From Okapia johnstoni (Eukaryota > Chordata > Mammalia > Artiodactyla > Giraffidae), in the NCBI GenBank assembly GCA_024291935.2, contig CM044316.1, positions 73,300,501 through 73,364,500 on the forward strand: a stretch of DNA of 64,000 nucleotides. The letters are read 5' to 3'. Shown here one piece after another: positions 22,994 through 34,511 of this stretch. The notes under the pieces were generated by a model. It was given only the letters and a program-made list of their open reading frames with translations. It did no database searches and was not told where the DNA came from. Both the position numbers and the translations under genes were made by a program. Position 1 is the stretch's first letter. Each line of letters begins with the position of its first letter.

Positions 22994-23356
22994 TTCAGTT
23001 CAGTTCAGTCACTCAGTCGTGTCCAACTCTTTGCTACCCCATATACTGCAGCACGCCAGGCCTCCCTGTCCATCACCAACTCCCGGAGTTTACTCAAACT
23101 CATGTCCATTGAGTCGGTGATGCCATCCAACCATCTCATCCTCCCCTTCTCCTCCCACCTTCAATCTTTCCCAGCATCAGGGTCTTTTCTAAGGAGTCAG
23201 TTCTTCACATCAAGTGGCCAAAGTATTGGAGTTTCAGCTTCAGCATCAGTCCTTCCAATGAATATTCAAGACTGACTTCCTTTAGGATGGACTGGTTGGA
23301 TCTTCTTGCAGTCCAAGGGGCTCTCAAGAGTCTTCTCCAACACCACAGTTCAACAG
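22994..23356 (-). mobile_element. BovB 3' end, 5'-truncated
   Basis: It starts with the (TTCAGT)n tail and runs through 'CTGTCCATCACCAACTCCC' and 'GTGGCCAAAGTATTGGAG' to 'TTCTCCAACACCACAGTTCA'. About 360 bp are present, covering the C-terminal tail of the RT ORF and the 3' UTR. Confidence 0.95.
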
Positions 23357-25703
23357 CAGATTTTAACTTGAATGAATGGCTATAGAACTATCTTAAAGAA
23401 AGTAAGGGGTGACCTGACTACCTCTGTGCTTTGAAAGGGAAACCTGAAGGCAACGTAAGGGCATAACCACAGGCACCCAGGGGTCTCCCATCTCTTTGCA
23501 GCCGGTATAACTCTCTGATGCTATTCCCAGCCTGTCTGGAAAATCATCAGAACCCACTTCATACTGACACAGATTGAACATTTCCAACAATCTCTGGAAG
23601 TTCTGAGACTCCTGATAGAGTGACACAACCCGTCCACAACAGAGAGCCCCTTTCTAATGCCTGGGCCCAGGCTGTTGGTACAAACGGAAGTGGTTTCATC
23701 ATTTCCTCTCAGAATGATTTCAGGATATTTCTAAACCTCCTGTGGAACTGGCCACTTTTCTTGATCATTCCCGTCCCTGTTCTGACGTTTCCATTTCCTG
23801 CTGAATGCAGCTCCTGTACACCTCTGGAGGAGTGGCTATTGCTGTCAACATTAATTCACTTCTCCTTGCCCCTCTTTCTGGAGGCTGTGGGGTGTGACTG
23901 CTGTTGCAACCGGTGTCCACATTTATTCTGTAAGGCTTCAGCACTTTGCATAAAGTTACCAGGTCTGGGTCCAAACCTTGTTGGGGGAGGGAGGGAGTAG
24001 ATTTCAATACACTGGTGCCATTCAATGGATGTTAAATAACATAAAGCATCATGAAAGAGGGGCTTACATCCTGAAAAGAAACCTTGTGAACTAACTCTTT
24101 ATTCCCTGGGATTTTGATCCCAGGACAATTAAGAGCTACAGAGTACCTTTTCCCCAAATATAAAGTGGCAGAAATAGCACTTTGTGAAAAATCGAATTAT
24201 ATTCTGTTTTCAGGTTTCAACAGAAAACTTGTGGCAGTATTTCTCACTGTCTCTCTAGTAGATACACCTATTAGCTCTTATTTCTTTACAGATTTCAGTG
24301 GGCAAGTGCATGAGAAGATACTTTTCTCCACCTCACTGATGAATTTTGCAATAACTGAACTTTATAAGAATATAGAAAATCTTCATGAGTCAGTCTCCCA
24401 ATGTACTTGAAAATAATTAGGTTTTCTATCATGTCGCTTCATCTCCTTATCAGAGGATTTTTAATCAGGCTTTCTATGAATGTGGCTAAATCGTACCATA
24501 GAATCACTGAGAATATCTTAAATATTAAAGCAGCTACTGAAGTCTCTGGAGCCTTGACACAGGTGCCAGGATCTTCACATCAGTCCTGCTAATAGAACAA
24601 CCCAACAGCCTCTTCTTATAAAGAAATGTGAGGTTTAGTCCTTATTTTATTCCATTTAATTAGAAAACAGCTGAAAATCCTGTCTTGCATTTTCAACACA
24701 TGTTTCCAATTAGCGTAGCCAAGCAGGACCCTGAATTTGATAAAAGCACTGACGTGTACCTTTGGTGCCTGTACAATGTACTCTTTCATTTTACAAGGTG
24801 GCTGAAGTGCAGTTTTAAATATCTTTTTTTTTTTTTTAATGTTAACAAAAACCCAGGGGTATAAACTTAGAAAAAAAGTAAAGAGAGGCAAACACAATTT
24901 TGTTTGAATTGCTTGCCTAGACTTTTAGAACCCTGTATGCAGAGGAAGCTTATTTGGCAAACTCTACACTGGGCGTTTACGGGCTTATGTGCAAAAAGCA
25001 TTATGGCTTATGCAACTTGCGCTCAGAGGCCATTAGACGGGAGATCCATCACGTCAGGAAATACCACTTACTGTACTGTAAATTTGCTTCATGTGACCGA
25101 TCTGCTTAAAAGGCAGTAGAAATCCCATTCAAATAAATTGTTTCAGACCATGCTATAACTGATAGGACTTTTGCCTTCAGCACGACTCTTTCTGGGTAAC
25201 TTTTGGAAGCTCATGTGTCTTTAAGTAGGAAAGTAAAACTGGTGTCCAAGAGCCTGGGAATTAGATGTGGAAAAGCCTAATTTAGGTCATTGCATCTTAC
25301 CTCCTGCCAAAATAAAGGGAACTAGCAAGAGGGAAAAGTAAGATAAAACAAGTAAAAGACTTTATGACTCCTTCTCATGGTGTGTGTTCTGAGCTGTCCC
25401 AGGGACGGTGTAATGATTTTCCACTTTGGGTCGTGGGAAAGCATGATGTCTTTAGTCCCAGAAGGTCGAGGCACATAGTGTTATAGGGCCCTACATCGAG
25501 ATTAACAACAAACCTTTGTGCCTCGATTTTATTGTCAGAACTACCATTCCATTTTTGACCCATCATTGACAGACTAGAGAAACGTGCTCATCAAGAACAA
25601 TAAGCTCCATCTTCTAGACTCATCACCAGTTGCTCAGAAATATCCAAAAGTGCCAAGATAAGAACACAAATCTGAATAGAATAAAACTAAATAAGTAGAT
25701 CCC
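23357..25703. other. Repeat-poor unique DNA
   Basis: No transposon is recognised over 2.3 kb, the longest repeat-free stretch here apart from 45.3-48.1 kb. A T-run sits at about 24823. The part at 24600-25140 keeps several CpGs ('GGGCGTTTACGGGC', 'CACGTCAGG', 'GTGACCGATC'). A 126-codon plus-strand frame at 23620-24000 resembles no protein I know and has no supporting signals. Confidence 0.45.
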
Positions 25704-26066
25704 TTCAGTTCAGTTCAGTTCAGTCGCTCAGCTGTGTCCGACTCTTTGCGACCCCATGAGCCGCAGCACGCCAGGACTCCCTGTCCATCACCAACTCCCT
25801 GAGTCCACCCAAACCCATGTCCATCAAGTCAGTGATACCAACCAGCCATCTCATCCTCTGTCGTCCCCTTCTCCTCCTGCCCTCAATCTTTCCCAGCATC
25901 AGGGTCTTTTCCAATGAGTCAGCTCTTTGCATCAGGTGGCCAAAGTATTGGAGTTTCAGCTTCAACATCAGTCCTTCCAATGAACACCCAGGCCTGATCT
26001 CCTTTAGGATGGACTGGTTGGATCTCCTTGCAGTCCAAGGGACTCCTAAGAGTCTTCTCCAGCACT
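25704..26066 (-). mobile_element. BovB 3' end, 5'-truncated
   Basis: The tail (TTCAGT)n is followed by 'CGACTCTTTGCGACCCCATG', 'GTCCATCACCAACTCCCTGA' and so on to 'AGAGTCTTCTCCAGCAC'. An 86-codon frame on the minus strand is the last part of the BovB ORF. The antisense frame is a shadow. Confidence 0.95.
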
Positions 26067-26102
26067 CTTAGAACTAACTTAAACTTGAGAAAAAATAACT
26101 CA

Positions 26103-27524
26103 AATGAGAACACTTCAGATCTATTCTCTCAGTAAATTTCAAGTATATAAAACTTTATTATTAACCATAGTCATAAGCTGTGTATTAAGTCTCTAGGCCT
26201 ATTTATCTTATAAACTGAAAGTCTGTGCCCTTTGATCAATATCTTCCATTTCTTCCCACTCCCAAGCCTATTATAACCATCATCATACTCTCTGTTACTA
26301 TGACTTTGGCTTTTTTTCTTTTTAGTTTCTACATATAAGTGATATCATATGATATTTATCTTTCTGTGTCTGTGTTTCACCTAGTATAATCCCCTCCAGT
26401 TTCATCCATATTATTGCAAATGGAAGGATTTCCTTCTTTTTAAAAGCTGAATAATAGCCCACTCTATGTGTATGTATGTATATATATATGGGTCAGTTCA
26501 GTTCATTCGCTCAGTTGTGTCTGACTCTTTGTGACCCCATGGACTGCCCATTTTATAAATATATGTATATATGTACATATATATATATATATACACCACA
26601 TTTTCTTTATTCATTCATCTTTTGACAGACAGTTTATTTCCATGTTTTGGCTACTGCAAATAATAATGCTGCAATGAACTAATTTTCAACAAGGTGCCAA
26701 GAACACATAATGGAGAAAAGATAGTCTCTTCAATAAATGATGTTGAAAAAACCAGATTACCACATTCGAAAGAATGAAAGGGCTCTTATCTTACACCATA
26801 TTCAAAACTCAACTCAAAATGGATTAAAGACTTAAATGTATGCCCTGAAACCATAAAACTTCTAGAAGAAAGCAGGAGGTAAGCTCCTTGATGTTGGACT
26901 TGGAAATGAATTTTTTGGAATTGACATCAAAGCACAGACAATAAAAGCAAAAATAAACAAGTGAGACTGCATCAAACTAAGAAGTTTCTGCACAGCAAAG
27001 GGAGCCGTCAACAAAGTGAAAAGACCTGAGGAATGAGGAGAAAATATTTGTAAGTCATATATTTGATAAGGAATTAATATCCAAAATATATAAGGAATTT
27101 CTACAGCTCAGTAACAAAAGCAACGAAAGCCATATTTTAAAATGGGCAAGGGTCCTGAATGGATATTTTTCCAAAGAAGCAGTAAGATGCCTACAGGTAT
27201 ACAAAGAGATGCTCCACAGCACTAATGATCAGGTAAATGCAAATCAAAGCCATTATTACCGCACACCTAGGTGTGTGAGGTGTTGGGATGACTATCACCA
27301 AAAAGTAGAAGATAGTAAGTATTGGTGAGGATGTGGAAAAAGGGCAACTTTTTGTGTGCTATTGGTGAGAATGTTAACTGGTTGAGCCATTATGGAAAAC
27401 AGGATGGGGGTTCTTCAAAACATTATAAATACAACTACCATATGATCCAGCAGTCCCATTTCTGTATGTATCCAAGGAAAATGAAATCACTCTCTTGAAG
27501 AGATATTTGCACTGGCGTGTTCAT
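26103..27524 (-). mobile_element. L1 (L1MA-like) with 5' inversion
   Basis: From 26103 to 26679 the plus strand reads antisense L1 3' UTR and the end of ORF2 ('CAAGTATATAAAACTTTATT', 'CAGTTTCATCCATATTATTG', 'AATAATGCTGCAATGAAC'). From 26680 to 27524 it reads sense L1 ORF2 ('AATTTTCAACAAGGTGCCAA', 'GGATTAAAGACTTAAATG', 'TGCAAATCAAAGCCATTATT', 'ACTACCATATGATCCAGCAG'). The sense part ends GTTCAT exactly where the antisense part begins, so the pieces are adjacent in L1 and share 6 bp. This is a minus-strand insertion with an inverted 5' part. No frame is intact. Confidence 0.88.
26466..26592. repeat. TA/TG-rich microsatellite split by a tiny BovB tail
   Basis: The L1 'tatatata' region has expanded on both sides of 26493-26546. 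That stretch is a 54-bp minus-strand BovB or Bov-A 3' tip ('TCAGTTCAGTTCATTCGC' to 'GTGACCCCATGGACTG'), an extremely truncated insertion. Confidence 0.75.
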
Positions 27525-29528
27525 ATTAACTTTAAATATACAGAGTAAAAATCTGAGCCTTCACCATATGTGACTGTTGGGCTATTTTCTCTATAGTTCC
27601 TCCCTGGTTGTTCTTTATCATTTTAACCAACCTTTTGTATCAGACTTTAGGTTTCTGCTCCTTCTGTGGGCCACCGACCATTCCTTTATCTCCCTAGAAT
27701 GAGTTCCTTAAGCTGCTACCACCCCATCCTACTGCTCCATCCCCAAAAGGGGCATCGAACCTTTGATTCTCCGCAGCACAGCAGAGACCAGGTTGTTACT
27801 TCAAATAAATCTTTATCAAGCTCCCCAGGGAATTCCATATTGGTAAATTCGGTGGCCATTCCATGCTACAAATCTGATTACTTGAAAACTCAGCAAGTAT
27901 GCAAGGAAGGCACACCGCACTGACTTAATTTAATTACCAAAGCCACCTATAGGGGGTCACCAGTAGCATGCAGCCATGTTGCAAGAACCAACTTAATCAA
28001 CATATTCCCTCCAGCACACCCATAGGCACCTCCCTCAAAGTCCTCTAACCTGTTCTCCCTCCTGGGCCAAATTAACACGAGGCTCCAGAGGAAAAAAGAA
28101 GCCCTCGTCTCATCATCCTAGAGTCAGCTTCCTGGCCCATCGCTGTATATCCCAGGATCTGTCTCTTTGTAGGATGACCGTGTTAATTCTCCAAGGGAAG
28201 CTCCATGCTCTGCCCGAGCTAGCCTCAATCTATTAACTTCAGCAGGCAAATGGTTCAATATCAGTCTATTTATCCCAAACTGTGGCTGTTGAGTCATTTA
28301 CTACACTTAAATATGGGGTATCTGCAGCCCAGTCAGAAGTCTTTTGTAAAATGTCAGATTCAGACATAGCCATCTTTCCTGCACCCTTCAGATTCTCTGA
28401 TACGAACATCTTGTATGGGAACAGTAATGTAGAAACACACATTTATGCACACAAACACACACCTACACACTCACACACCGGCCTGAGTGCTCTTAGAGGG
28501 GCTTCTTAACAATAAACAATATGCTATTATAAAGCAGCATAAATCCATACAAAGAAGGAGTTTTCTGCTCTCCTCCACCACAAAAAGTGGCTTCAGAGAA
28601 GAGGAAGTCTGTTAGATTATATTTGATTTATGTGACTAAATGGACCTTTGGGTTTAAAGTGTCTGAATCCAGGTTATTATTTCTTCCCCAAGAAGAACAG
28701 AGTGTATTTACTTTCTCTATTTTTCAGAACTGAGAGGCATACTGGATTGCTTTTCCCAGAATCAAAAATCTGTCTGCTCCAGGTATCTCTTCTTGGGATA
28801 TAAAACATGACTTGCAGCATCAAAGTGGCAGATTCCTCAGCTGCTGCCTTTTGGTGTCTAAGAACTTTGAAGTGCCATCTCATGCAGGAAATCCCATTGC
28901 ATCTGATTTGCTGAGGGTTTGTGGTTTATACACATCACTTGTCTATAATCTAGGCTTCCTTTATCTGTTAGATAATAGTGATTCTTTGATTCTAAAAGGT
29001 TTTCATGCCATGCAATAAATTCTCACAACATCTTTTCTGAATTGCGAAATGATAGCTGTGTCTAGAAGAAAGACAGGAAAATTTTTCTAACTGTAGAACT
29101 GTCATTAGGAGAAATGATAAAGAGACTTGCCATGTAGTTTCTTAGGGTGGCCTATAAGAAATTAAATCTGATTAATTGCCTTTTAAATAAACATTCTGCA
29201 ATGAATCAGAGCCATCCCACTTTTTTTTTTTAAAATTTCTGCTATTTGGTACTAGCCCACTATATAAAAAGAAAGCTTTTCCTCATCTCTCCCACTTGAT
29301 CTCTCATGAGTTCTTCATTGGGCCCCCACTGTTGTAACTGTCTCTGGCTTTCCCATGAATAAAATGTACCTCCTCAGGTCTCTTGTCCTGGGACATTTCT
29401 GAATGACAGAGTAGGTAATAAATTGACACCAAAGATGAATGAAAGTCAATTTGTACTGGACTTCCCTTTGTCTTGTCATGTGATCTGTTTGACAGGCCTT
29501 CACTGACCTAACCCAGAGTTACTGACAT
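27525..29528. other. Repeat-poor unassigned DNA
   Basis: No named transposon or exon is recognised. A CA-rich patch occurs near 28435-28475 and a T-run at 29221. A few CpGs remain at 27740-28220. Confidence 0.4.
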
Positions 29529-29538
29529 AAGATTTTAG

Positions 29539-29751
29539 TTGTTGTTTAGTGGCTAAGTCATGTCCAACTCTTTTGCAATCCCATGGGCTGTGTAGCCTGC
29601 CAGGCTCCTCTGTCCATGGGATTTCCCAGGCAAGAATACTGGAGTGGGTTGCCATTTTCTTCTCCAGGGGATCTTCCCATCCCAGGGATCAAACCCGTGT
29701 CTCCTGAACTGGCAGATGGATTCTTTCCCACTGAGCCACCAGGAAAGTCCA
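29539..29751 (-). mobile_element. Bov-tA SINE
   Basis: It has a (GTT)n tail, the body 'CATGTCCAACTCTTTTGCAA', and a head ending 'TTTCCCACTGAGCCACCAGG'. The duplication AAGATTTTAG lies at 29529-29538 and 29752-29761. Confidence 0.95.
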
Positions 29752-30049
29752 AAGATTTTAGACTTTGTAGCCAATCAGTGGGGCTTTTCTTTTCATCCTT
29801 TAGTGACCCTCGAGTGCACAGCATGGGCACGTCTGGGTTCCATGTGCAGTAAAGATGATACCCAGAGACAATATAATGAATGCAGGTGCTTCAAACAATT
29901 TTTAAAATATGGTTGTGGACCCTTATTTCAATAAACTCTACATTGAATCTCAGTATATAAAACAACAAAAAGAGTTGCTTGGTTGGGATAAGATCCTGGA
30001 GCTCTGCCCCCTCGTCCTTTGGGAACAGATTTGCAAGCAACTGGTCCTG

Positions 30050-30265
30050 TGATTGAGAGAACAGATTCAAGAGTCAAACAGTTGAGTCGAAACCCCAGTT
30101 CTGGATGATCCTTGGGAAATGTCTTCCTTCCTGAACTTGAGTTTTGTCCTTTCTGAAATGCAGCCAGTAGTCTTACATTTCAGGTGGTTATGAGGATTAA
30201 ATGAGATCATGTAAAATAGTATTAAGCACAATTCCTGGTGCACAAGAATAAGTCCATTAGAGGGG
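30050..30265 (+). mobile_element. MIR SINE
   Basis: 'AGATTCAAGAGTCAAACAGT', then 'CTTCCTGAACTTGAGTTTTG' and 'GGTTATGAGGATTAAATGAG' follow the MIR order including the 'GTTGTGAGGATTAAATGAGA' core. The end is 'AGCACAATTCCTGGTGCACA'. Confidence 0.7.
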
Positions 30266-31979
30266 CAGGTTATTAATGTTAAAATGCCACTTCCTTTGTA
30301 GCCAAAACTGTTACAGAGGAGGATGGGGACAGTATGAGCAGGAGGCAACAAAAGCTGGTGCTGGTGACTAACCCCTCCCCTGAGGATAGTGGAACAATCT
30401 TATAAACTGACTTAAATCACTCCCTGTTGTGACTGACAATGACTAATTCAGCAGAAGGGAGTTGGCCACCCTTATTGCAAAGTTGATAGGACTTTGTGTA
30501 CAGAAATTCAGGTCACTGATGAGCTTTAATCCCATAGCTCCTGCCACAGTTCTTATCTTAGAAGACATTTACTTATTTGCAGAAGAAATTTCAACCTTTC
30601 ACATAAGCTGAATAAATTTCCTGGGCATTCCTAACAGACTTCCTGGAGTGAAATACACTCCACTAATGGTGTATTGATAGCGTGTTAGTGTATAAAATAC
30701 TAGCGTGGAGAGAGACAGAGGATTTGATAGATGATAAGTAATGGGAATATGAACTGGAACACTCATGTTGAAAACAGAAAAATGGTCCCTTTGCACCACA
30801 ATATTTGAATTCTTTCAGTTTTGCTCTGCTGACAGAATCGCGAAACACAATATTTCAACTAAGTGTGTTAGAAAGGTATTGGCATTAAACTAATATCGAG
30901 CAACTTGGATAATTTCTTAGAAATTACTAAAATACAGTTCCTCACTTTTTCTTTTATTTGTTCATATTGCTTCAGATAGGATTGCACAAGCAACTATCGT
31001 GCAAGAAATAAGACCTCCACTGCAAATGGTATGCGCCATTAAAATACAAAAGAAAAGGCTCAAGCCAACAAAGCTGAAAAAAAGCTCATATTTTTCTTCC
31101 CTTATTTTTAATCTGTCTAGACTCATTTCAACATGGTCTGATTTGCTGATCCCAAACCTGAATATGTCATCAAGACTTTGACAGGATCCTGAGAAAGGAC
31201 AAGAGCCCCCCACTCATGTTGTAGCCATTTCAGGGCTATTTCTACTTCCCCAACTCCTTATGACCACTGGGGCCTCTTAAAGCATATTGCTGAGAGGTCA
31301 TGTGAACTTTGGCACTAAGGGTCTGTCTCTTGTTGCAGAGTCCCTCATACCCCAATTCTCTAATCCATGGTTTTCTAGCCATGGCATTTGTCTGACTATC
31401 CCCCCACTTAGCAAAAAGGTAGATGCTTTCTAGAAGCCTATCAGGTCCACTCTCCACATCTTGCCTCACGGGTCACTCAGATGTGCTCCTGAGACAGGTC
31501 CCAGGAGCAGAGACATCATCATCATTTCCTCCTCCTTCTCTAACTTATATTTGAAAGAGACAGAGGCGAGCCGGTACCTTCCGGAGTCCTCACTACATGT
31601 CTGTGTCTCTGCTTGTGAAGAGTGTCAACAAGCTCAATGGAACTCATAATCTCCCTGCTGCCTTTAGCCATGTCTTGTTCCTACCTGGGTGTTTTCCAGA
31701 TGGAAGAAAGGTACCAGCCTTATCATGGTTATTATTGATCCTTCCATCTCCCTGACCAGATGTTGTTCCCCATCCTAGCCCCCAGTCAATCAGCAGATTT
31801 TGTTGTTCCTTCCTCTGTAACGGTCAGTTCTCTCTGTCCCATGAACTCGACCACCATGTCTTCCTTCTTCTAGCCTTGCCCCATTCCAATTTTTTCTTCT
31901 ACTTCAGTCATTTTCCAGCTCCACATTCTACAACGGCCCCCCCACTGCCTTCAGTAAGAGTCTAATCTTCTTAAATTTT
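30266..31979. other. Unassigned DNA
   Basis: No supported gene. Pyrimidine-rich sections from 31640 onward may be an extension of the L2 that follows. Confidence 0.4.
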
Positions 31980-32462
31980 CTTATAAGTCCTGTCATGTGA
32001 CTCCTCCTCCCTCCAGTGACATTTATATCATTCCCTGCTTTGTCACCCCTTCCCCTAAAGCACCCAACATTTGACCAACACTAAAGTATTCCATCTCATC
32101 ACTTTCTTTCTTCACCTCCAATCCTCTGCAGTCTGCTCTTCCATTTGTCTTGGGTCTCCTTTCTCACTCTACTCTCTGCATTCTCTTCTCCTGCTATTGC
32201 TCTTTCAAGTCTTGAATTAGATTTCACTTCCTGAGGAACATTTCCCTGCCTCTCTACATCCTGATTAGACATTACTCCCAAGTCCTTTCTTAACACGGTG
32301 TTTTCTCCACCATAATATTTAGCACACTTTTTTGTAACTGTGTATTTGCCTCTTTCTCTTATGCTGTCATTTATAAAGATAAAAACCCAGTCTTTCTTTC
32401 TCACTGTTCTGTTCTTTGTACATAGAACAAGTCTTCCAGGATGAATAAATGAATGAATGAGT
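31980..32462 (+). mobile_element. L2 LINE 3' part
   Basis: 'CTCCTCCCTCCAGTGACATT', 'TTCACTTCCTGAGGAACATT', 'TAATATTTAGCACACTTTTT', 'GATAAAAACCCAGTCTTTC' and the terminal 'GATGAATAAATGAATGAATG' follow the L2 3' UTR order. It is well extended but diverged. Confidence 0.75.
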
Positions 32463-33071
32463 ATAGTGGAAACAAACTTAAGTATTCAAACAAAAAGTGT
32501 CAACATGCCAAATGTGTCTGAGAGAGCAGGTGAGCTGAGAACCAAAAAAATGACCTTCGGGCTCAGATGGAAACAACTTATAACCAAGACAAGAACAGTT
32601 TCAATGGGACAAGGAGGACAGAAGCCAGAGGAGAGTGGGTTGAAATTGGCTAGGACATGAGCTCATGTAGACAGCAAACATAGACAAGTTTATTGGAAAA
32701 TTGTGCCATGATAAGAAGACATTGTTGATGCAGGAGGGAGAGGGGATGCCTACAGGAGGATGCACATGAAAGACTGGAGAAACTGCTTATAAGGAAGTCA
32801 GAACTGTCCTTATGGTCACACACAAGGTAGTCACAAAATAAGGGAAGCAGAGTTGGACTGAAGTCCATAAGCACATTTTGAACCCCAAGTTCTGATACCA
32901 TGTGCTAAAACAAATGAGTTGAACTTCCAGAAAACTCTCAGAAAGAAGTTTTCAATGTTGCTTAACTATGCTTTGTGCAGGAAGTAAGAACTTTATTGGT
33001 AGACTTTGTTAGCCTGTGATGATAGCAATATAAAGGAAAACAGCTGTAACTGAGTTGCAGGCAATCCTTTG
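32463..33071. other. Unassigned DNA
   Basis: No recognised feature. Confidence 0.4.
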
Positions 33072-34250
33072 GTTCAGTTCAGTCGCTCAGTCATGTCTGA
33101 CTCTTTGTGACCCCGTGGACAGCAGCACACCAGGCTTGCCTGTCCATCACCAACTCCCAAAACTTGCTCAAACTCATGTCCATCGCGTTGGTGATGCCAT
33201 CCAACCATCTCATCCTCTGTTGTCCCCTTCTCCTCCTGCCCTCAATCTTTCCCAGCATCAGGGTCTTTTCTAATGAGTCAGTTCTTCACATCAGGTGGCC
33301 AAAGTATTGGAGTTTCAGCTTCAGCATCAGTCCTTCCAATGAATATTCAGGACTGATCTCCTTTAGGATGGACTGGTTGGATCTCCTTGCTGTCCAAGGG
33401 ACTCTCTAGAGTATTCTCCAACGCCACAGTTCAAAAGCATCAATTCTTCAGCGCTCAGCTTTCTTTATAGTCCAACTCTCACATCCATACATGACTACTG
33501 GAAAAAACATAGCTTTGACTAGACAGACTTTTGTAGGCAAAGTAATATCTCTGCTTTTTAATAGGCTGTCTAGTTTATACCTTTTCTTCCAAGCAGCAAG
33601 CGTCTTTTAATTTCATGACTGCACTCACCATCTGCAGTGATTTTGGAGCCCAAAGAAATAATGTCTGTCACTATTTCCATTGTTTCCCCATCTATTTGCC
33701 ATGAAGTGTTGGAGCTGGATGCCATGATCTTAGTTTTCTGAATGTTGAGATTTAAGCCAACTTTTTCACTCTCTTCTTTCACTTTTATCAAGAGCCTCTT
33801 TAGTTCTTCTTTGGTTTCTGCCATTTAGGGTGGTGTCATCTGCATATCTGAGGTTATTGATATTTCTCCCAGCAATCTTAATTCCAGTTTGTGCTTCATC
33901 CAGCCTGGCATTTCACTTGATGTACTCTGCATATAAGTTAAATATACAGGGTGGCAATATACAACCTTGATGTACTCCTTTCCCTATTTGGAACCAGTCT
34001 GTTGTTCCATGCCCAGTTCTAACTGTTGCTTCTTGACGTGCATACAGATTTCTCAGGAGGCAGGTAAGGGGGTCTGGCATTCCCATCTCTTTAAGAATTT
34101 TCCACAGTTTGTTGTGATCCACACAGTCAAAGGCTTTGGCTGCCATGCCCTCCTCCAGGGGATCTTTCTGACCCAGCGATTGAACCCACGTCTCCTGTGA
34201 CTCCTGCATTGCTGGTGGATTCTTTACCGCTGAGCCCCCAGGGAAGCCCC
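33072..34250 (-). mobile_element. Chimera: Bov-tA tRNA head fused to BovB
   Basis: Read on the minus strand, 34250 to about 34139 is a Bov-tA head ('GGGGCTTCCCTGGGGGCTCA', then a B-box-like 'GGGTTCAATCGC', to 'GGAGGAGGGCATGGCA'). It passes directly into BovB at 'GCCAAAGCCTTTGACTGTG' and continues collinearly to the BovB 3' tail at 33072. The BovB part (about 1.07 kb) covers the RT core from motif A onward and the 3' UTR. Its ORF is broken, and the longest surviving piece is 84 codons (33570-33824). Flanking direct repeats are not clear. Template switching during reverse transcription is my inference. A head-only SINE deletion at a BovB edge is the alternative. Confidence 0.8.
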
Positions 34251-34261
34251 TTGTAACATCC

Positions 34262-34309
34262 ATATTTAATAAAGTACAAGGATTGCCTTATATTTAATAA
34301 AGTACAAGA
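34262..34309. repeat. Short direct repeat of unique sequence
   Basis: 'ATATTTAATAAAGTACAAG' occurs at 34262-34280 and again at about 34290-34308, separated by GATTGCCTT. The second copy abuts the truncated Bov-tA head. It could be a duplicated target site or local slippage. Confidence 0.75.
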
Positions 34310-34486
34310 ATCCACCTGCAATGCAGAAGCCACAAGAGACATGAGTTCAATCACTGGATCGGGTAGATCCCCTGGAGGAGGGCATGGCAGCCCACTCCAC
34401 TATTCTTGCCTGGAGAATCCCATGGACAGAAGAGCCTGGTGGACTACAGTCCATAGGGTCCCAAAGAGTCAGACATATCTGAAGGA
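34303..34486 (+). mobile_element. Bov-tA SINE lacking the first ~30 bp of the head
   Basis: It starts inside the tRNA head ('AAGAATCCACCTGCAATGC'), has 'GTTCAATCACTGGATCGGG' and 'GCCTGGTGGACTACAGTCC', and ends 'AAAGAGTCAGACATATCTG' with a nearby CA run at 34499-34511. It lies opposite in orientation to the adjacent chimera. Confidence 0.92.
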
Positions 34487-34511
34487 AACTTAGAATGCAC
34501 ACACACACAGA

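Noticed and set aside
23620..24000. 126-codon plus-strand frame
   Set aside because: No recognisable family, no splice or promoter signal, and an overlapping minus-strand frame of similar length. Chance is likely in this less AT-rich patch.
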